From Lepus europaeus (Eukaryota; Chordata; Mammalia; Lagomorpha; Leporidae), in assembly GCF_033115175.1 (NCBI RefSeq), contig NW_026909196.1, positions 3,782,001 through 3,846,000 of the forward strand: DNA of 64,000 nt. Direction: 5' to 3'. The notes below the pieces were generated by a model, which did no database searches, was not told where the DNA came from, and was given only the letters and a program-made list of their open reading frames with translations. Positions within the stretch are counted from its first letter, which is position 1; each line of letters starts with the position of its first letter. Of this stretch, positions 43,501-58,500 are shown piece by piece. The position numbers were made by a program, and so were the translations under genes.

Positions 43501-46500
43501 CTGTTTTCTGGATATTATCAACGGACTATATTTTTTTGAACGTTTTTTATCGGGGAACATTTTATTTTGAGCTGGGATACAGTAATTGGTTCCACATGGA
43601 GAAACCAGCTGAACATATTCATATTCTCTAGGGAGAAAGCTAGAGGAAATGCGGCAAACAAACATGATATTTCTGTTTGTATGGATGACATTTTATGCAC
43701 TTGCCTAACGAAAAGACTTTGCTTTTCTCAAAACCATTTTTACTATGAATATCTTGGTCATTGCATATGAATTCCACACTAGTTTACTGGATATGACTGG
43801 ATGAAACCGGAAATATCCGGTTTTGTTTTGGCTAACTCAATGCCAGATATTGCTACAGCCTCGGTGTTTGTGTATTCCTGATATTATCCATGGACTTTAT
43901 TGTTTTGAAGGTTTTTTTTTTTAATCAGGGAACATTTAATTTTGTGCTTGGAATCACTAATTGGTTCCACATGGAGACACCAGCTCTACACATTCGTATT
44001 TTCTAGGGAGAAAGCTAGAGGAACTGCGACAAAAAAACATGATATTTCTGTTTGTATAGATGACATTTTATGCACTTGCCTAACGAAAAGACTTTGCTTT
44101 TCTCCAAAACCATTTTTACTCTGATTTTTTTTTTTGGTTCATTGCATACGAATTCCACACTACTTTGTCCAGATATGACTGGATGAAAACAGAAATATCC
44201 GGTTGTGTGTTGGCTAACTCAACCCAAATATTTCTCCTGCCTCTATGTTTGCTTTTTCTGTATAATATCCATGGACTTTATCGTTTTGAATGTTTTTTAT
44301 CGGGGAACATTTTATTTTGAGCTTGGATACAGTAATTGGTTCCACATGGAGACACCAGCTGAACATATTCTTATTTTATAGAGAGTGAGCTAGAGGAACT
44401 GGGGCAAACAAACATGATATTTCTGTTTGTATAGATGATATTTTATGCACTTGCCTAATGAAAAGACTTTGCTTTTCTCCAAAATCGTTTTTTCTGTGAT
44501 TTTCTCGGTTCATCGCATACGAATTCCACACCAGTTTGTCCGTATATGACTGGATGAAAACAGAAATATCCGGTGGTGTTTTGGCTAACTCAATGCGAAA
44601 TATTGTGAAAGTCTCTGTGTTTGTGTTTTCGGGATATTATCAATGGACTATATTTTTTTGAATGTTTTTTTATCGGGGAACATTTGATTTTGAGCTTGGA
44701 TACAGTAATTGGTTCCAAATGGAGACACCAGCTGAACATCTTCGTGTTTTCTAGGGAGAAAGCTAGAGGAAATGCAGAAAACAAACATGATATTTCTGTT
44801 TGTATAGATGACATTTTATGCACTTGCCTAACGAAAAGACTTTGCTTTTCTCCAAAATATTTTTACTCTGGTTTTTGTTTGGTTCATTGCATACGAATTC
44901 CACACTACTTTGTCTGGATATGACTGGATGAAAACAGAAATATCCGGTTGTGTTTTGGGTAACCCAATGCCAGATATTGCTACAGCCTCTGTGTTTGTGT
45001 ATTACTGATATTATCCACAGACATTATTGTTTTGAATGTTTTTTTATCAGGGAACATTTAATTTTGTACCGTTGAAACACAAATTGGTTCCACATGGAGA
45101 CACCAGCTCTACATGTTTGTATTTTCTAGGGAGAAACCTAGAGGAACTGCGGCACACAAACATGATATTTGTGTTTGTATCGATGATATTTTATCTACTT
45201 GCCTAATGAAAAGACTTTGCTTTTCTCCAAAACCATTTGTACTGTGATTTTCTAGGTCCATTGCATATGAATTGCACTCCAGTTTGTCCGAAATATGATG
45301 CATGATACCGGAAATATCCGGTTTTGTTTTACCTAACTCAATCCCACATATTGCTACAGCCTCTGTTTGTGTATTCCTGATATTATCCACAGACTTTATT
45401 TTTTTGAATGTTTTTTTAAGGGAACATTAATTTTGTAACGTTGAAACACTATTTGGTTCATAATGGCAACACCAGCTCTACACATTCGTATTTTCTAGGG
45501 AGAAAGCTAGAGGAACTGTGGCAAACAAACATGATATTTCTATTTGTATAGATGACATTTTATGCACTTGCCTAAGGAAAAGACTTTGCTTTTCTCCAAA
45601 ACCATTTCTAATGTGATTTTCTAGGTCCATTGCATACGAATTCCACACCAGTTTGCCAGGATACGACTGGATGAAACCAAAAATATCTGGTTGTGTCTTA
45701 GCTAACTCAATCCGAAATATTGCTACAGCCTATGTGTTTGTGTTTTCTGGATATTATCAATAGACTTTATTGTTTTGAATGTTTTTTATCAGGGAACATT
45801 TAATTTTGTACCGTTGAAACACTAATTGGTTCATAATGGCAACACCAGCTCTACACACTCGTATTTTCGAGGGAGAAAGCTAGAGGAACTGCGGCAAACA
45901 AACATGATATTTCTGTTTGATTAGATGACATATTATGCACTTGTCTAACGAAAAGACTTTTCCTTTCTCCAAAACCATTTTTACTGTGATTTTCTCCGTC
46001 CATTGCATACAAATTCCACACCAGTTTGTCCGGAAATGCCTGGATGAAACCGGAAATATCCGGTTTTGTTTTGGCTAACTCAATCCCAGATATTGCTACA
46101 GACTCTGTGTTTGTGTATTCCTGATATTATCCACGGACTTTATTGTTTTGAATGCTTTTTATCAGGAAATATTTAATTTTGTACCGTTGAAACACTAATT
46201 GGTTCATCATGGGGACACCAGCTCTGCACATTTGTATTTTCTAGGGAGAAAGCTACAGGAACTGCGGCAAACATACATGACATTTCTGTTTGTATCGATG
46301 ACATTTTATGCACTTCCCTAACGAAAAGACTTTGATTTTCTCCAAAACAATTTTTACTGTGATTTTCTCAATCCATTGCATACGAATTCCAGACCACTTT
46401 GTCCGGATATGACGGGATAAAACCAGAAATATCTGGTTGTATTTTGGCTAACTCAATCCGAAATATTGTGAAAGCCTCTGTGTTTGTGCATTCCTGATAT

Positions 46501-49500
46501 TATCCACAGACTTTATTGATTTGAATGTTTTTCTATCAGGGAACATTTATCTTTGTGCTGTGAAACACTAATTGGTTCCACATGGAGACACCAGCTATAC
46601 ATATTCATATTTCCTAGGGAGAAAGCCAGAGGAACTGCGGCAAACAAACACGATATTTCTGTTTGTCTAGATGACATTTTATGCACTTGCCTAACAAAAA
46701 CACTTTGCTTTTCTCCAAAACCATTTTACTGTGAATATCTCGGTCCATTGCATAGGAATTGCACACCAGTTTGTCCGCATATGACTGGATGTAACCGGAA
46801 ATATCCGGTTTTGTTTTCGCTTATTCAATCCCAGATATTTCTAAAGCCTCTGTGTTTGTGTATTCCTGATATTATCCATGAACTTTATTTTTTTGAATGT
46901 TTTTTTATCAGGGAACATTTAATTTTGTTCCGTTGAAATACTAATTGGTTCATAATGGTGACAACAGTTCTACACATTCGTATTTTCTATGGAGAAAGCT
47001 AGAGGACCTGCTCCAAACAAACATGATATTTCTGTTTGCATAGATGACATTTTATGCACTTGCCTAGCGAAAAGACTTTTCTTTTCTCCAAAACCATTTT
47101 TACTGTGATATTCTTTGTCCATTGCATACAAATTGCACACCACTTTGACCGGATATGAGTGGATGAAACCAGAAATATCCGGTAGTGTTTTGGCTAACTC
47201 AATCCGAAATATTGTGAAAAACTCTGTGTTTGTGTTTTCTGGATATTATCGAGGGACTGATGGTTTTGAATGTTTATATCAGGGAACATTTAATTTTGTA
47301 CCGTTGAAATACTAATTGGTTCATAACGGGGACACCAGCTCTACACATTCATATTTTCTAGGGAGAAACCTAGAGGAACTGCCGCAAACAAACATGATAT
47401 TTCTGCTTGTATAGATGACATTTTATGCACTTGCCTAACGAAAAGACTTTTCTTTTCTCCAAAACCATTTTTACTGTGATTCTCTCGGTCCATTGCATAC
47501 GAATTACACGCCAGTTTACCGCATATGACTGGATGAAACCGGAAATATCCGGTTTTGTTTTGGCTAACTCAATCCCAGATATTGCTACAGCCTCTGTGTT
47601 TGTTTTTTCTGGATATTATCAATGGACTTTATTGTTTTGAAAGTTTTTTATCGGGGACCATATTATTTTGAGTCTGGAATCACTAACTGGTTCCACATGG
47701 AGAGACCAGCTCTACACATTCGTATTTTCTAGGGAGAAAGCTAGAGGAACTGCAGCAAACAAACATGATATTTCTGTTTGTCTAGATGACATTTTATGCA
47801 CTTGCCTAACGAAAAGACTTTGCTTTTCTCCAAAACCATTTTTATTGTGATTTTCTCGGTCCATTGCTTACGAATACCACACCAGTTTGTCAGGATATGA
47901 CTGCATGAAACCGGAAATATCCGGTTTTGTTTTAGCTAACTCAATCCCAGATATTGCTACAGCCTCTGTGTTTGTGTATTCCTGATATTATCCATGGACT
48001 TTATTGTTTTGAATGTTTTTTTTTATCAGGGAACATTTAATTTTGTGCTTGGAATCACTAGTTGTTTCCACATGGAGACACCAGTTCTACGCATTCGTAT
48101 TGTCCAAGGAGAAAGCTAGAGGAACTGTGACAAACAAGCATGATATTTCTGTTTGTATAGATGACATTTTATGCACTTGCCTAACGAAAAGACTTGCCTT
48201 TTCTCCAAAACCATTTTTACTGTGATTTTTTTGGTTCATTGCATACGAATTCCACACTACTTTGTCCGGATATGATTGGATGAAAACACAAATATCCAGC
48301 TGTGTTTTGCCTAACTCAATCCCAAATATTGCTCCTGCCTCTGTATTTGTTTTTTCTGTATATTATCAACAGACTTTATTGTTTTGAATGTTTTTATCAG
48401 GGAACATTTAATTTTGAGCTTGGATACAGTAATTGGTTAAACATGGAGACACCAGCTGAACATATTCGTACTTTCTAGGGAGAGAGCTAGAGGAACTGTG
48501 GCAAACAAACATAATATTTCTGTTTGTCTCAATGACATTTTATGCACTTGCCTAACGAAAAGACTTTGCTTTTCTCCAAAACCATTTTTACTGTGATTTT
48601 CTCGGTCCATTGCATACGAATTACAAATCACTTTGTCCGGATATGACTGGATGAAAACAGAAATATTCGGTGGTGTGTTGGCTAACTCAATCCGAAATAT
48701 TGTGAAAGACTCTGTGTTTGTGTTTTCTGGATATTATCGTGGGACTTTATTGTTTTGAATATTTTTATCAGGGAACATTTAATTTTGTACCGTTGAAATA
48801 CTAATTTGTTCAACATGGGGACACCAGCTCTATACATTCATATTTTCTAGGGAGAAAGCTAGAGGAACTGCGGCAAACAAACATGATATTTCTGTTTGTA
48901 TAGATGACATTTTATGCACTTGCCTAACGTAAAGACTTTTCTTTTCTCCAAAACCATTTTTATTGTGATTTTCTCGGTCCATTGCATACGAATTCCACAC
49001 CAGTTTACCGCATATGACTGGAGGAAACCGGAAATATCCTGTTTTGTTTTGGCTAACCCAATCCCAGATATTGGTACAGACTCTGTGTTTGTGCATTCCT
49101 GATATTATCCACGGACTTTATTGATTTGAATATTTTTTTATCAGGGAACATTTAACTTTGTGCTGCGAAACACTAATTAGTTCCACATGGAGACACCAGC
49201 TCTACACATTCGTATTTTCTATGGAGAAAGCTAGAGGAACTGCGGCAAACAAACATGATATTTCTGTTTGTATACATGACATTTTATGCACTTGCCTAAC
49301 GAAAAGACTTTGCTTTTCTCCAAAACCATTTTTACTCTGATTTTTTTGGTTCATTGCATATGAATTCCACACCAGTTTGTCCGGATATGACTGGATGAAA
49401 CCAGAAATACCCAGTTGTGTTTTGGCTAACTCAATCCGAAATATTGTGAAAGCCTCAGTGTTTGTGTTTTCTGGATATTATCGTTGGACTTTCTTGTTTT

Positions 49501-52500
49501 CAATATTTTTATCAGGGAACATTTAATTTTGTACCGTAGAAACACTAATTGGTTCCCCATGGGGACACCACCTCTACACATTCATATTTTCTACGGAGAC
49601 TGCTAGAGGAACTGTGGCAAAAAATTTGATATTTCTGTTTGTATCGATGACATTTTATGCACTTACCTAACGAAAAGACTTTGCTTTTCTTCAAAACCAT
49701 TTTTCTGTGATTTTCTCGGTACACTACTTATGAATTTCACACTACTTTGTCCGGATATAACTGGATGAAAACAGAAATATCCGGTTGTGTTTTGGCTAAC
49801 TCAATCAAAAATATTACTCCTGCATCTGTGTTTACTTTTTCTGTATATTATCAACGGACTTTATTGTTTTGAATATTTTTTATCGGGGAACATTTTTTTG
49901 AGCTTGGATACAGTAATTGGTTTCACATGGAGGCACCAGCTGAACATACTCGTATTTTCTAGGGAGAAAGCTAGAGGAACTGCGGCAAACAAACATGATA
50001 TTTCTGTTTGTATAGATGATATTTTATGCACTTGCCTAACGAAAAGACTTTGCTTCTCTCCAAAATCATTTTTTCCGTGATTTTTTTGGTCCATCGCATA
50101 CGAATTCCACACCAGTTTGTCCGGATATGACTGGATGAAAACAGAAATATCCGGTGGTGTTTTGGAAAACTCAATCCAAAATATTGTGAAAGACTCAGTG
50201 TTTGTGTTTTCTGGATATCATCGATGGACTTCATTGATTTGAATATTTTTTCGGGAACATTTAATTTTGTACCGTTGAAACACTAATTGGTTCAACTTGG
50301 GGACACCAGCTCTACACATTCATATTTTCTAGGGAGACTGCTAGAGGAACTGCGGTTTTGTTTTGGCTAATTCAATCCCAGATATTGCCACAGCCTCTGT
50401 GTTTGTGTATTCCTGATGTTATCCACGGACTTTGTTGTTTTGAATGTTTTTTTATCAGGGAACATTTAATTTTGTTCTTGGAATCACTATTTGGTTCCAC
50501 ATGGAGACACAAGCTCTACATATTCGTATTTTGTAGAGAGACAGCTAGAGGAACTGCGGCAAACAAACATGATATTTCTGTTTGGTATAGATGACATTTT
50601 ATGCACTTGCCTAACGAAAAGAGTTTGCTTTTCTCCAAAACCATTTTTACTGTGATTTTCATGGTACACTTCATATGAATTCCAGGAGTTTGTCTGGATA
50701 TGACTGGATGAAACCGGAAATACCCGGTTTTCTTTAGGCTAACTCAATCCCAGATATCGCTACAGACTCTGTTTTGTGTATTCCTGATATTATCCACGAA
50801 CTTTATTGTTTTGAATGCTTTTTATCAGGAAATATTTAATTTTGTACCATTGAAACACTAATTGGTTCATCATGGGGACACCAGCTCTACACATTCGTAT
50901 TTTCTAGGGAGAAAGCTAGAGGAAATGCGGCAAACAAACATGATATTTCTGTTTGTATCTATGAGATTTTATGCACTTCCCTAACGAAAAGGCTTTGCTT
51001 TTCTCTAAAACCATTTTGACTGTGATTTTCTCAGTCCATTGCATACGAATTCCACGCCAGTTTACCGCATATGACTGGATGAAACCGAAAATATCCGGTG
51101 GTGTTTTGGCTAACCCAATCCCAGATATTGCTACAGACTCTGTGTTTGTGTATTCCTGATATTATCCATGGACTTTGAATACGAATTCCACACTACTTTG
51201 TCTGGATATGACTGGATGAAACCAGAAATATCCGGTTGTGTTTTGCCTAACCCAATGCCAGATATTGCTACAGCCTCTGTGTTTGTGTATTACTGATATT
51301 ATCCACGGACATTATTGTTTTGAATGTTTTTTTTATCAGGGAACATTTAATTTTTTACCGTTGAAACACAAATTGGTTCCACATGGAGACACAAGCTCTA
51401 CATGTTTGTATTTTCTAGGGAGAAAGCTAGAAGAACTGTGGCACACAAACATGATATTTGTGTTTGTATCGATGATATTTTATCTACTTGCCTAATGAAA
51501 AGACTTTGCTTTTCTCGAAAACCATTTGTACTGTGATTTTCTTGGTCCATTGCATATGAATTGCACTCCAGTTTGTCCGAAATATGATGCATGAAACCGG
51601 AAATATCCGGTTTTGTTTTACCTATCTCAATCCCACATATTGCTACAGCCTCTGTTTGTGTATTCCTGATATTATCCACAGACTTTATTTTTTTGAATGT
51701 TTTTTTAAGGGAACCTTAATTTTGTAATGTTGAAACACTATTTGGTTCATAATGGCAACACCAGCTCTACACATTCGTATTTTCTAGGGAGAAAGCTAGA
51801 GGAACTGTGGCAAACAAACATGATATTTCTATTTGTATAGATGACATTTTATGCACTTGCCTAACGAAAAGACTTTGCTTTTCTCCAAAACCATTTGTAA
51901 TGTGATTTTATCGGTCCATTGCATACAAATTCCACACCAGTTTGCCCGGATACGACTGGATGAAACCAGAAATATCTGGTTGTGTCTTAGCTAACTCAAT
52001 CCGAAATATTGCTACAGCCTATGTGTTTGTGTTTTCTGGATTTTATCAATGGACCTTATTGTTTTGAATATTTTTATCAGGGAACATTTAATTTTGTACG
52101 GTGATACACTAATTGGTTCATAATGGCAACACCAGCTCTACACACTCGTATTTTCTAGGGAGAAAGCTAGAGGAACTGCAGCAAACAAACATGATATTTC
52201 TGTTTGATTAGATGACATTTTATGCACTTGTCTAATGAAAAGACTTTTACTTACTCCAAAACCATTTTTACTGTGATTTTCTCGGTCCATTGCATACAAA
52301 TTCCACACCAGTTTGTCCGGATATGACTGGTTCAAACCGGAAATATCCGGTTTTTTTTGGCTAACTCAATCCCAGATATTGCTACAGCCACTGTGTTTGT
52401 GTTTTCTAGATATTATCCATGGACTTATGGTTTTGAATGTTTTTATCATGGAACATTTAATTTTATACCGTTGAAACACGAATTGGTTCATAATGGGAAG

Positions 52501-55500
52501 ACCAGCTCTACACATTCGTATTTTCTAGCGAGAAAGTTAGAGGAACTGCATCAAACAAACATCGTATTTCTGTTTGTATCGATGACATTTTATGCACTTG
52601 CCTAACAAAAAGACTTTGTTTTTCTCCAAAACTATTTGTACTGTGATTTTCTCAGTCGATTGCATTCGAATTCCACACCAGTTTGTCAGGATATGACTGC
52701 ATGAAACCAGAAATATCCAGTTTGTTTTGGCCTACTCAATCCCAGATATTGCTACAGCCTCTGAGTTTGTGCATTCCTGATAAAATCCACAGACTTTATT
52801 GATTTGAATGTTTTTTTATCAGGGAACATTTATCTTTGTGCTGCGAAACACTAATTGGTTCCACATGGAGACACCAGCTCTACACATTCGTATTTTCTAG
52901 GGAGAAAGCTAGAGGAACTGCGGCAAACAAACATGATATTTCTGTTTGTCTAGATGACATTTTATGTACTTGCCTAACGAAAAGACTTTGCTTTTCTCCA
53001 AAACCATTTTTGCTGTGATTTTTTTGGTTCATTGCATACGAATTCCACACCAGTTTACTGGCTATGACTGGATGAAACCAGAAATACCCAGTTGTGTTTT
53101 GGCTAACTCAATCCGAAATTTTGTGAAAGCCTCTGTGTTTGTGTTTTCTGGATATTATCGTTGGACGTTATTGTTTTGAATATTTTTATCAGGGAACATT
53201 TAATTTTGTACCGTAGAAACACTAATTGGTTCCCCATGGGGACACCAGCTCTACACATTCATATTTTCTAGGGAGACTGCTAGAGGAACTGCGGCAAACA
53301 AATATGATATTTCTGTTTGTATCTATGACTTCTTATGCACTTGCCTAACGAAAAGACTTTGCTTTTCTCCAAAACCATTTTTACTGTAATTTTCTCAGTA
53401 CACTTCATATGAATTCCACAAAGTTTGTCTGGATATGAATGGATGAAACCGGAAATATCCGGTTGTGCTTTGGCTAACTCATCCCAGATATTGCTACAGA
53501 CTCTGTGTTTATGTATTCCTGATATTATCCACGGATTTTATTTTTTTGAATATTTTTATCAGGAAACATTTAATTTTGTACCGTTGAAACACTAATTGTT
53601 TCCAAATGGAGACACCAGCTCTACACATTCGTATATTCTACGGAGAAAGTTAGAGGAACTGCGGCAAACAAACATGATATTTCTGTTTGTATCTACGAGA
53701 TTATATGCACTTGCCTAAAGAAAATACTTTGATTTTCTCCAAAACCATTTTTACTGTGATTTTCTCGGTCCATTGCATACGAATTCCACACCAGTTTACC
53801 GCATATGACTGGATGAAACCGGAAATATCCGCTTGTGTTTTGGCTAACCCAATCCCAGATATTGCTACAGCCTCTGTCTATGTGTATTCCTGATATTATC
53901 CACGGACTTTATTGTTTTCAACGTTTTTTTATCAGGGAACATTTAATTTTGTTCTTGGAATCACTAGTTGGTTCCACATGGAGACACCAGCTCTACACAT
54001 TCGTATTTTCTAGGGAGAAAGCTAGAGGAACTGCGACAAACAAACATGATATTTCTGTTTGCATAGATGACATTTTATGCACTTGCCTAACGAAAAGACT
54101 TTGCTTTTCTCCAAAACCATTTTTACTATGAATTTTTGGTTCATTGAATACGAATTCCTCATACTTTGTCCGGATATGACTGGATGAAAACAGAAATATC
54201 CGGTTGTGTTTTGGCTAACTCATTCCGAAATATTGTGAAATCCTCTGTGTTTGTGTTTTCTGGATATTATCAACAGACTATATTTTTTTGAATGTTTTTT
54301 ATCGGGCAACATTTCATTTTGAGCTTGGATACAGTAATTGGTTCCACATGGAGACACCAGCTGAACATATTCTTATTTTCTAGGGAGAAAGCTAGAGGAA
54401 CTGCGACAAACAAACATAATATTTCTGTTTGTATAGATGACATTTTATGCACTTGCCTAACGTAAAGACTTTGCTTTTCTCCAAAACCATTTGTACTGTG
54501 AATATCTCGGTCCATTGCATACGAATTCCGCACCAGTTTACTTGATATGACTGGATGAAAACAGAAATATCCGGTTTTGTTTTGGCTAATTCAATCCCAG
54601 ATATTCCTACAGCCTCTGTGTTTGTGTATTCCTGGTATTATCCATGGACTTTATGGTTTTTACTATTTTTTTTCAGGGAACATTTAATTTTGTTCTTGGA
54701 ATCACTATTTGGTTCCACATGGAGACACAAGCTCTACACATTGGTATTTTCTAGGGAGAAATCTAGAGGAACTGCGGCAAACAAACATGATATTTCTGTT
54801 TGTATAGATGACATTGTATGCATTTGCCTAACGAAAAGACTTTGCTTTTCTCCAAAAACATTTTTACTGTGATTTTCTCGGTCCATTGCATACGAATTCC
54901 ACACCACTTTGTCTGGATATGACTGCATGAAACCAGAAATATCTGGTTGTATTTTGGCTAACTCAAACCGAAATATTGTGAAAAACTCTGTGTTTGTGTT
55001 TTCTGGATATTATCGATGGACTTTATTGTTTTGAATATTTTTATCAGGGAACATTTAATTTTGTTCTTGGAATCACTAATTGGTTCCACATGGAGACACC
55101 AGCTGTACACATTCGTATTTTCTAGGGAGACTGTCTGAGGAACTGCGGCAAACAAACATGATATTTCTGTTTGTATAGATGACATTTTATGCACTAGCCT
55201 AACGAAAAGACTTTGCTTTTCTCCAAAACCATTTGTACTGTGATTTTATCGGTCCATTGCATCCAAATTCCAAACAATTTTTCAGGATATAACTGGATGA
55301 AACCGGAAATATCCGTTTGTGTTTTGGCTAATTCAATGCGAAATATCTTGAAAGTTTCCGTGTTTGTGTTTTCTGGATATTATCAACGTACTTTATTGTT
55401 TTGAATGTTTTTTATCAGGGAATATTTTATTTTGAGCTTGGATACAGTGATTCGTTCCACATGGAGACACCAGTTGAATATATGCGTATTTTCTAGGGAG

Positions 55501-58500
55501 AAAGCTAGAGGAACTGCGACAAAGAAACATGATATTTCTGTTTGTATAGACGACATTTTATGCACTAGCCTAACGAAAAGACTTTACTTTTCTCCAAAAC
55601 CATTTTTACTCTGATTTTATCGGTCCATTGCATCCAAATTCCAAACGATTTTTCAGGATATAACTGGATGAAACCGGAAATATCCGTTTGTGTTTTGGCT
55701 AATTCAATGCGAAATATCTTGAAAGTTTCCGTGTTTGTGTTTTCTGGATATTATCAACGTACTTTATTGTTTTGAATGTTTTTTATCAGGGAATATTTTA
55801 TTTTGAGCTTGGATACAGTGATTCGTTCCACATGGAGACACCAGTTAAATATATGCGTATTTTCTAGGGAGAAAGCTAGAGGAACTGCGACAAAGAAACA
55901 TGATATTTCTGTTTGTATAGACGACATTTTATGCACTAGCCTAACGAAAAGACTTTACTTTTCTCCAAAACCATTTTTACTCTGATTTTATTGGTCCATT
56001 GCATCCAAATTCCAAACGATTTTTCAGGATATAACTGGATGAAACCGGAAATATCCGTTTGTGTTTTGGCTAATTCAATGCGAAATATCTTGAAAGTTTC
56101 CGTGTTTGTGTTTTCTGGATATTATCAACGTACTTTATTGTTTTGAATGTTTTTTATCAGGGAATATTTTATTTTGAGCTTGGATACAGTGATTCGTTCC
56201 ACATGGAGACACCAGTTGAATATATGCGTATTTTCTAGGGAGAAAGCTAGAGGAACTGCGACAAAGAAACATGATATTTCTGTTTGTATAGATGACATTT
56301 TATGCACATGCCTAACGAGAAGACTTTGCTTTTCTCCAAAACCATTTGTACTGTGATTTTCTCGGTCCATTGCATACGAATTCCACACCAGTTTACTGGA
56401 TATGACTGGTTGAAACCTGAAATATCCGGTTCGTTTTGGCTAACTCAATCCCAGATATTGCTACAACCTCTGTGTTTTTGCATTCCTGATATTATCCACA
56501 GACTTTATTGTTTTCAATGTTTTTTATCAGGGAACATTTAATTTTGTACCGTTGAAACACTAATTGTTTCGACATGTAGACACCAGCTCTACACATTTGT
56601 ATTTTCTAGGGAGAAAGCTAAAGGAACTGCGATAAACAAACATATTTCTGTTTGTATAGATGACATTTTTTGCCTTTCCTAACAAAAATACTTTGCTATT
56701 CTCCAAAACCATTTTTACTGTGATTTTTTTAGTTCAATGCATATGAATTCCACACCACTTTGTCCCTATATGACTGGATAAAACTAGAAATATCCGGTTG
56801 TGTTTTGGCTAACTCAATCCGAAATATTGCTGCAGCCTCTATGTTTGTTTCTTCTGGATATTATCCACAGAATTTATTGTTTTGAATGTTTTTTATCGGG
56901 GAACATTTTATTGTGAGCTTGGATACAGTAATGGGTTCCACATGGAGACACCAGCTCTACATATTTGTATTTTCTAGAGAGAAAGCTAGAGGAACTTCGA
57001 TAAACAAACATGATATTTCTGTATGTATAGATGACATTTTATGCACTTGCCTAATGAAAAGACTTTGCTTTACTCCAAAACCATTTTTACTCTGATTTTC
57101 TCAGTCCATTGCATACGAATTCCAAACCAGTTTGTCCGGATATGACTGGATGAAACCAGAAATATCCGGTTGTGTTTTGGCTACATCAGTGCTAAATATT
57201 GTGAAAGACTGTGTGTTTGTGTTTTCTGGATATTATCGATGGACTTTATTGTTTTGAAGGTTTTTATCAGGGAACATTTAATTTTGTACCGTGGAAACAC
57301 TAATTGGTTCATCATGGGGACACCAGCTCTACACATTCATATTTTCTATGGAGAACGCTAAAGGAACTGCGGCAAACAAACATGATATTTCCGTTTGTAT
57401 AGATGACATTTTATGCACTTGCATAACGAAAAGACTTTGCTTTTCTCCAAAACCATTTGTACTGTAATTTCCTCGTTCCATTGCATACGAATTCCACACC
57501 ATATTGTCTGGATATCACTGGATGAAACCGGAAATATCCGGTTTTGTTTTGGCTAAATCAATCCCAGATATTGCTACAGCCTCTGTGTTTGTATATTCCG
57601 GATATTATCCACGGACTTTATTGTTTTGAATGTTTTTTTATCAGGGAACATTCAATTTTGTGCTTGCAAACTCTAATTGGTTCCACATGGAGACACCAGC
57701 TCCACATATTTGTATTTTCTAGGGAGAAATCTAGAGGAACTGCGGCAAACAAACATGATATTTCAGTTTGTATCGATGATATTTTATCTACTTGCCTAAT
57801 GAAAATTCTTTGCTTTTCTCCAAAACCATTTTTCTCTGACTTTCTCGGTCCATTGCATACGAATTCCACACCACTTTTTGCGGATATGACTGGATGAAAC
57901 CGGAAATATCCGGTTGTGTTTTGGCTAACTCAATTGGAAATATTGTGTAAGCCTCTGTGTTTGTGTTTTCAGGATAGTATCGATGGACTTTATTGTTTTG
58001 AATGTTTTTATCAGGGAACATTTAATTTTATACCGTTGAAACACTAATTGTTTCAACATGGAGACACCAGCTCTACACATTTGTATTTTCTAGGGAGAAA
58101 GCTAAAGGAACTGCGACAAAGAAACATGATATTTCTGTTTGTATATATGACATTTTATGCACTTGCCTAACGTAAAGACTTTGCTTTTCTCCAAAACCAT
58201 TTTTACTCTGACTTTCTCGGTCCATTGCATACGAATTCCACACCACTTTGTCCGGATATGACTGGATAAAACTAGAAATATCTGGTTGTGTTTTGGCTAA
58301 CTCAATCCAAAATATTGCTGCAGCCTCTATGTTTGTTTTTTCTGGATATTATCCACAGACTTCATTGTTTTGAATGTTTTTTATCGGGGAACATTGAATT
58401 TTGTGCTGTGAAACAATAATTGGTTCCACATGGAAACACCAGCTCTACATAATCGTATTTTCTAGGGAGAAAGCTAGAGGAACTGCAGCAAACAAACATG

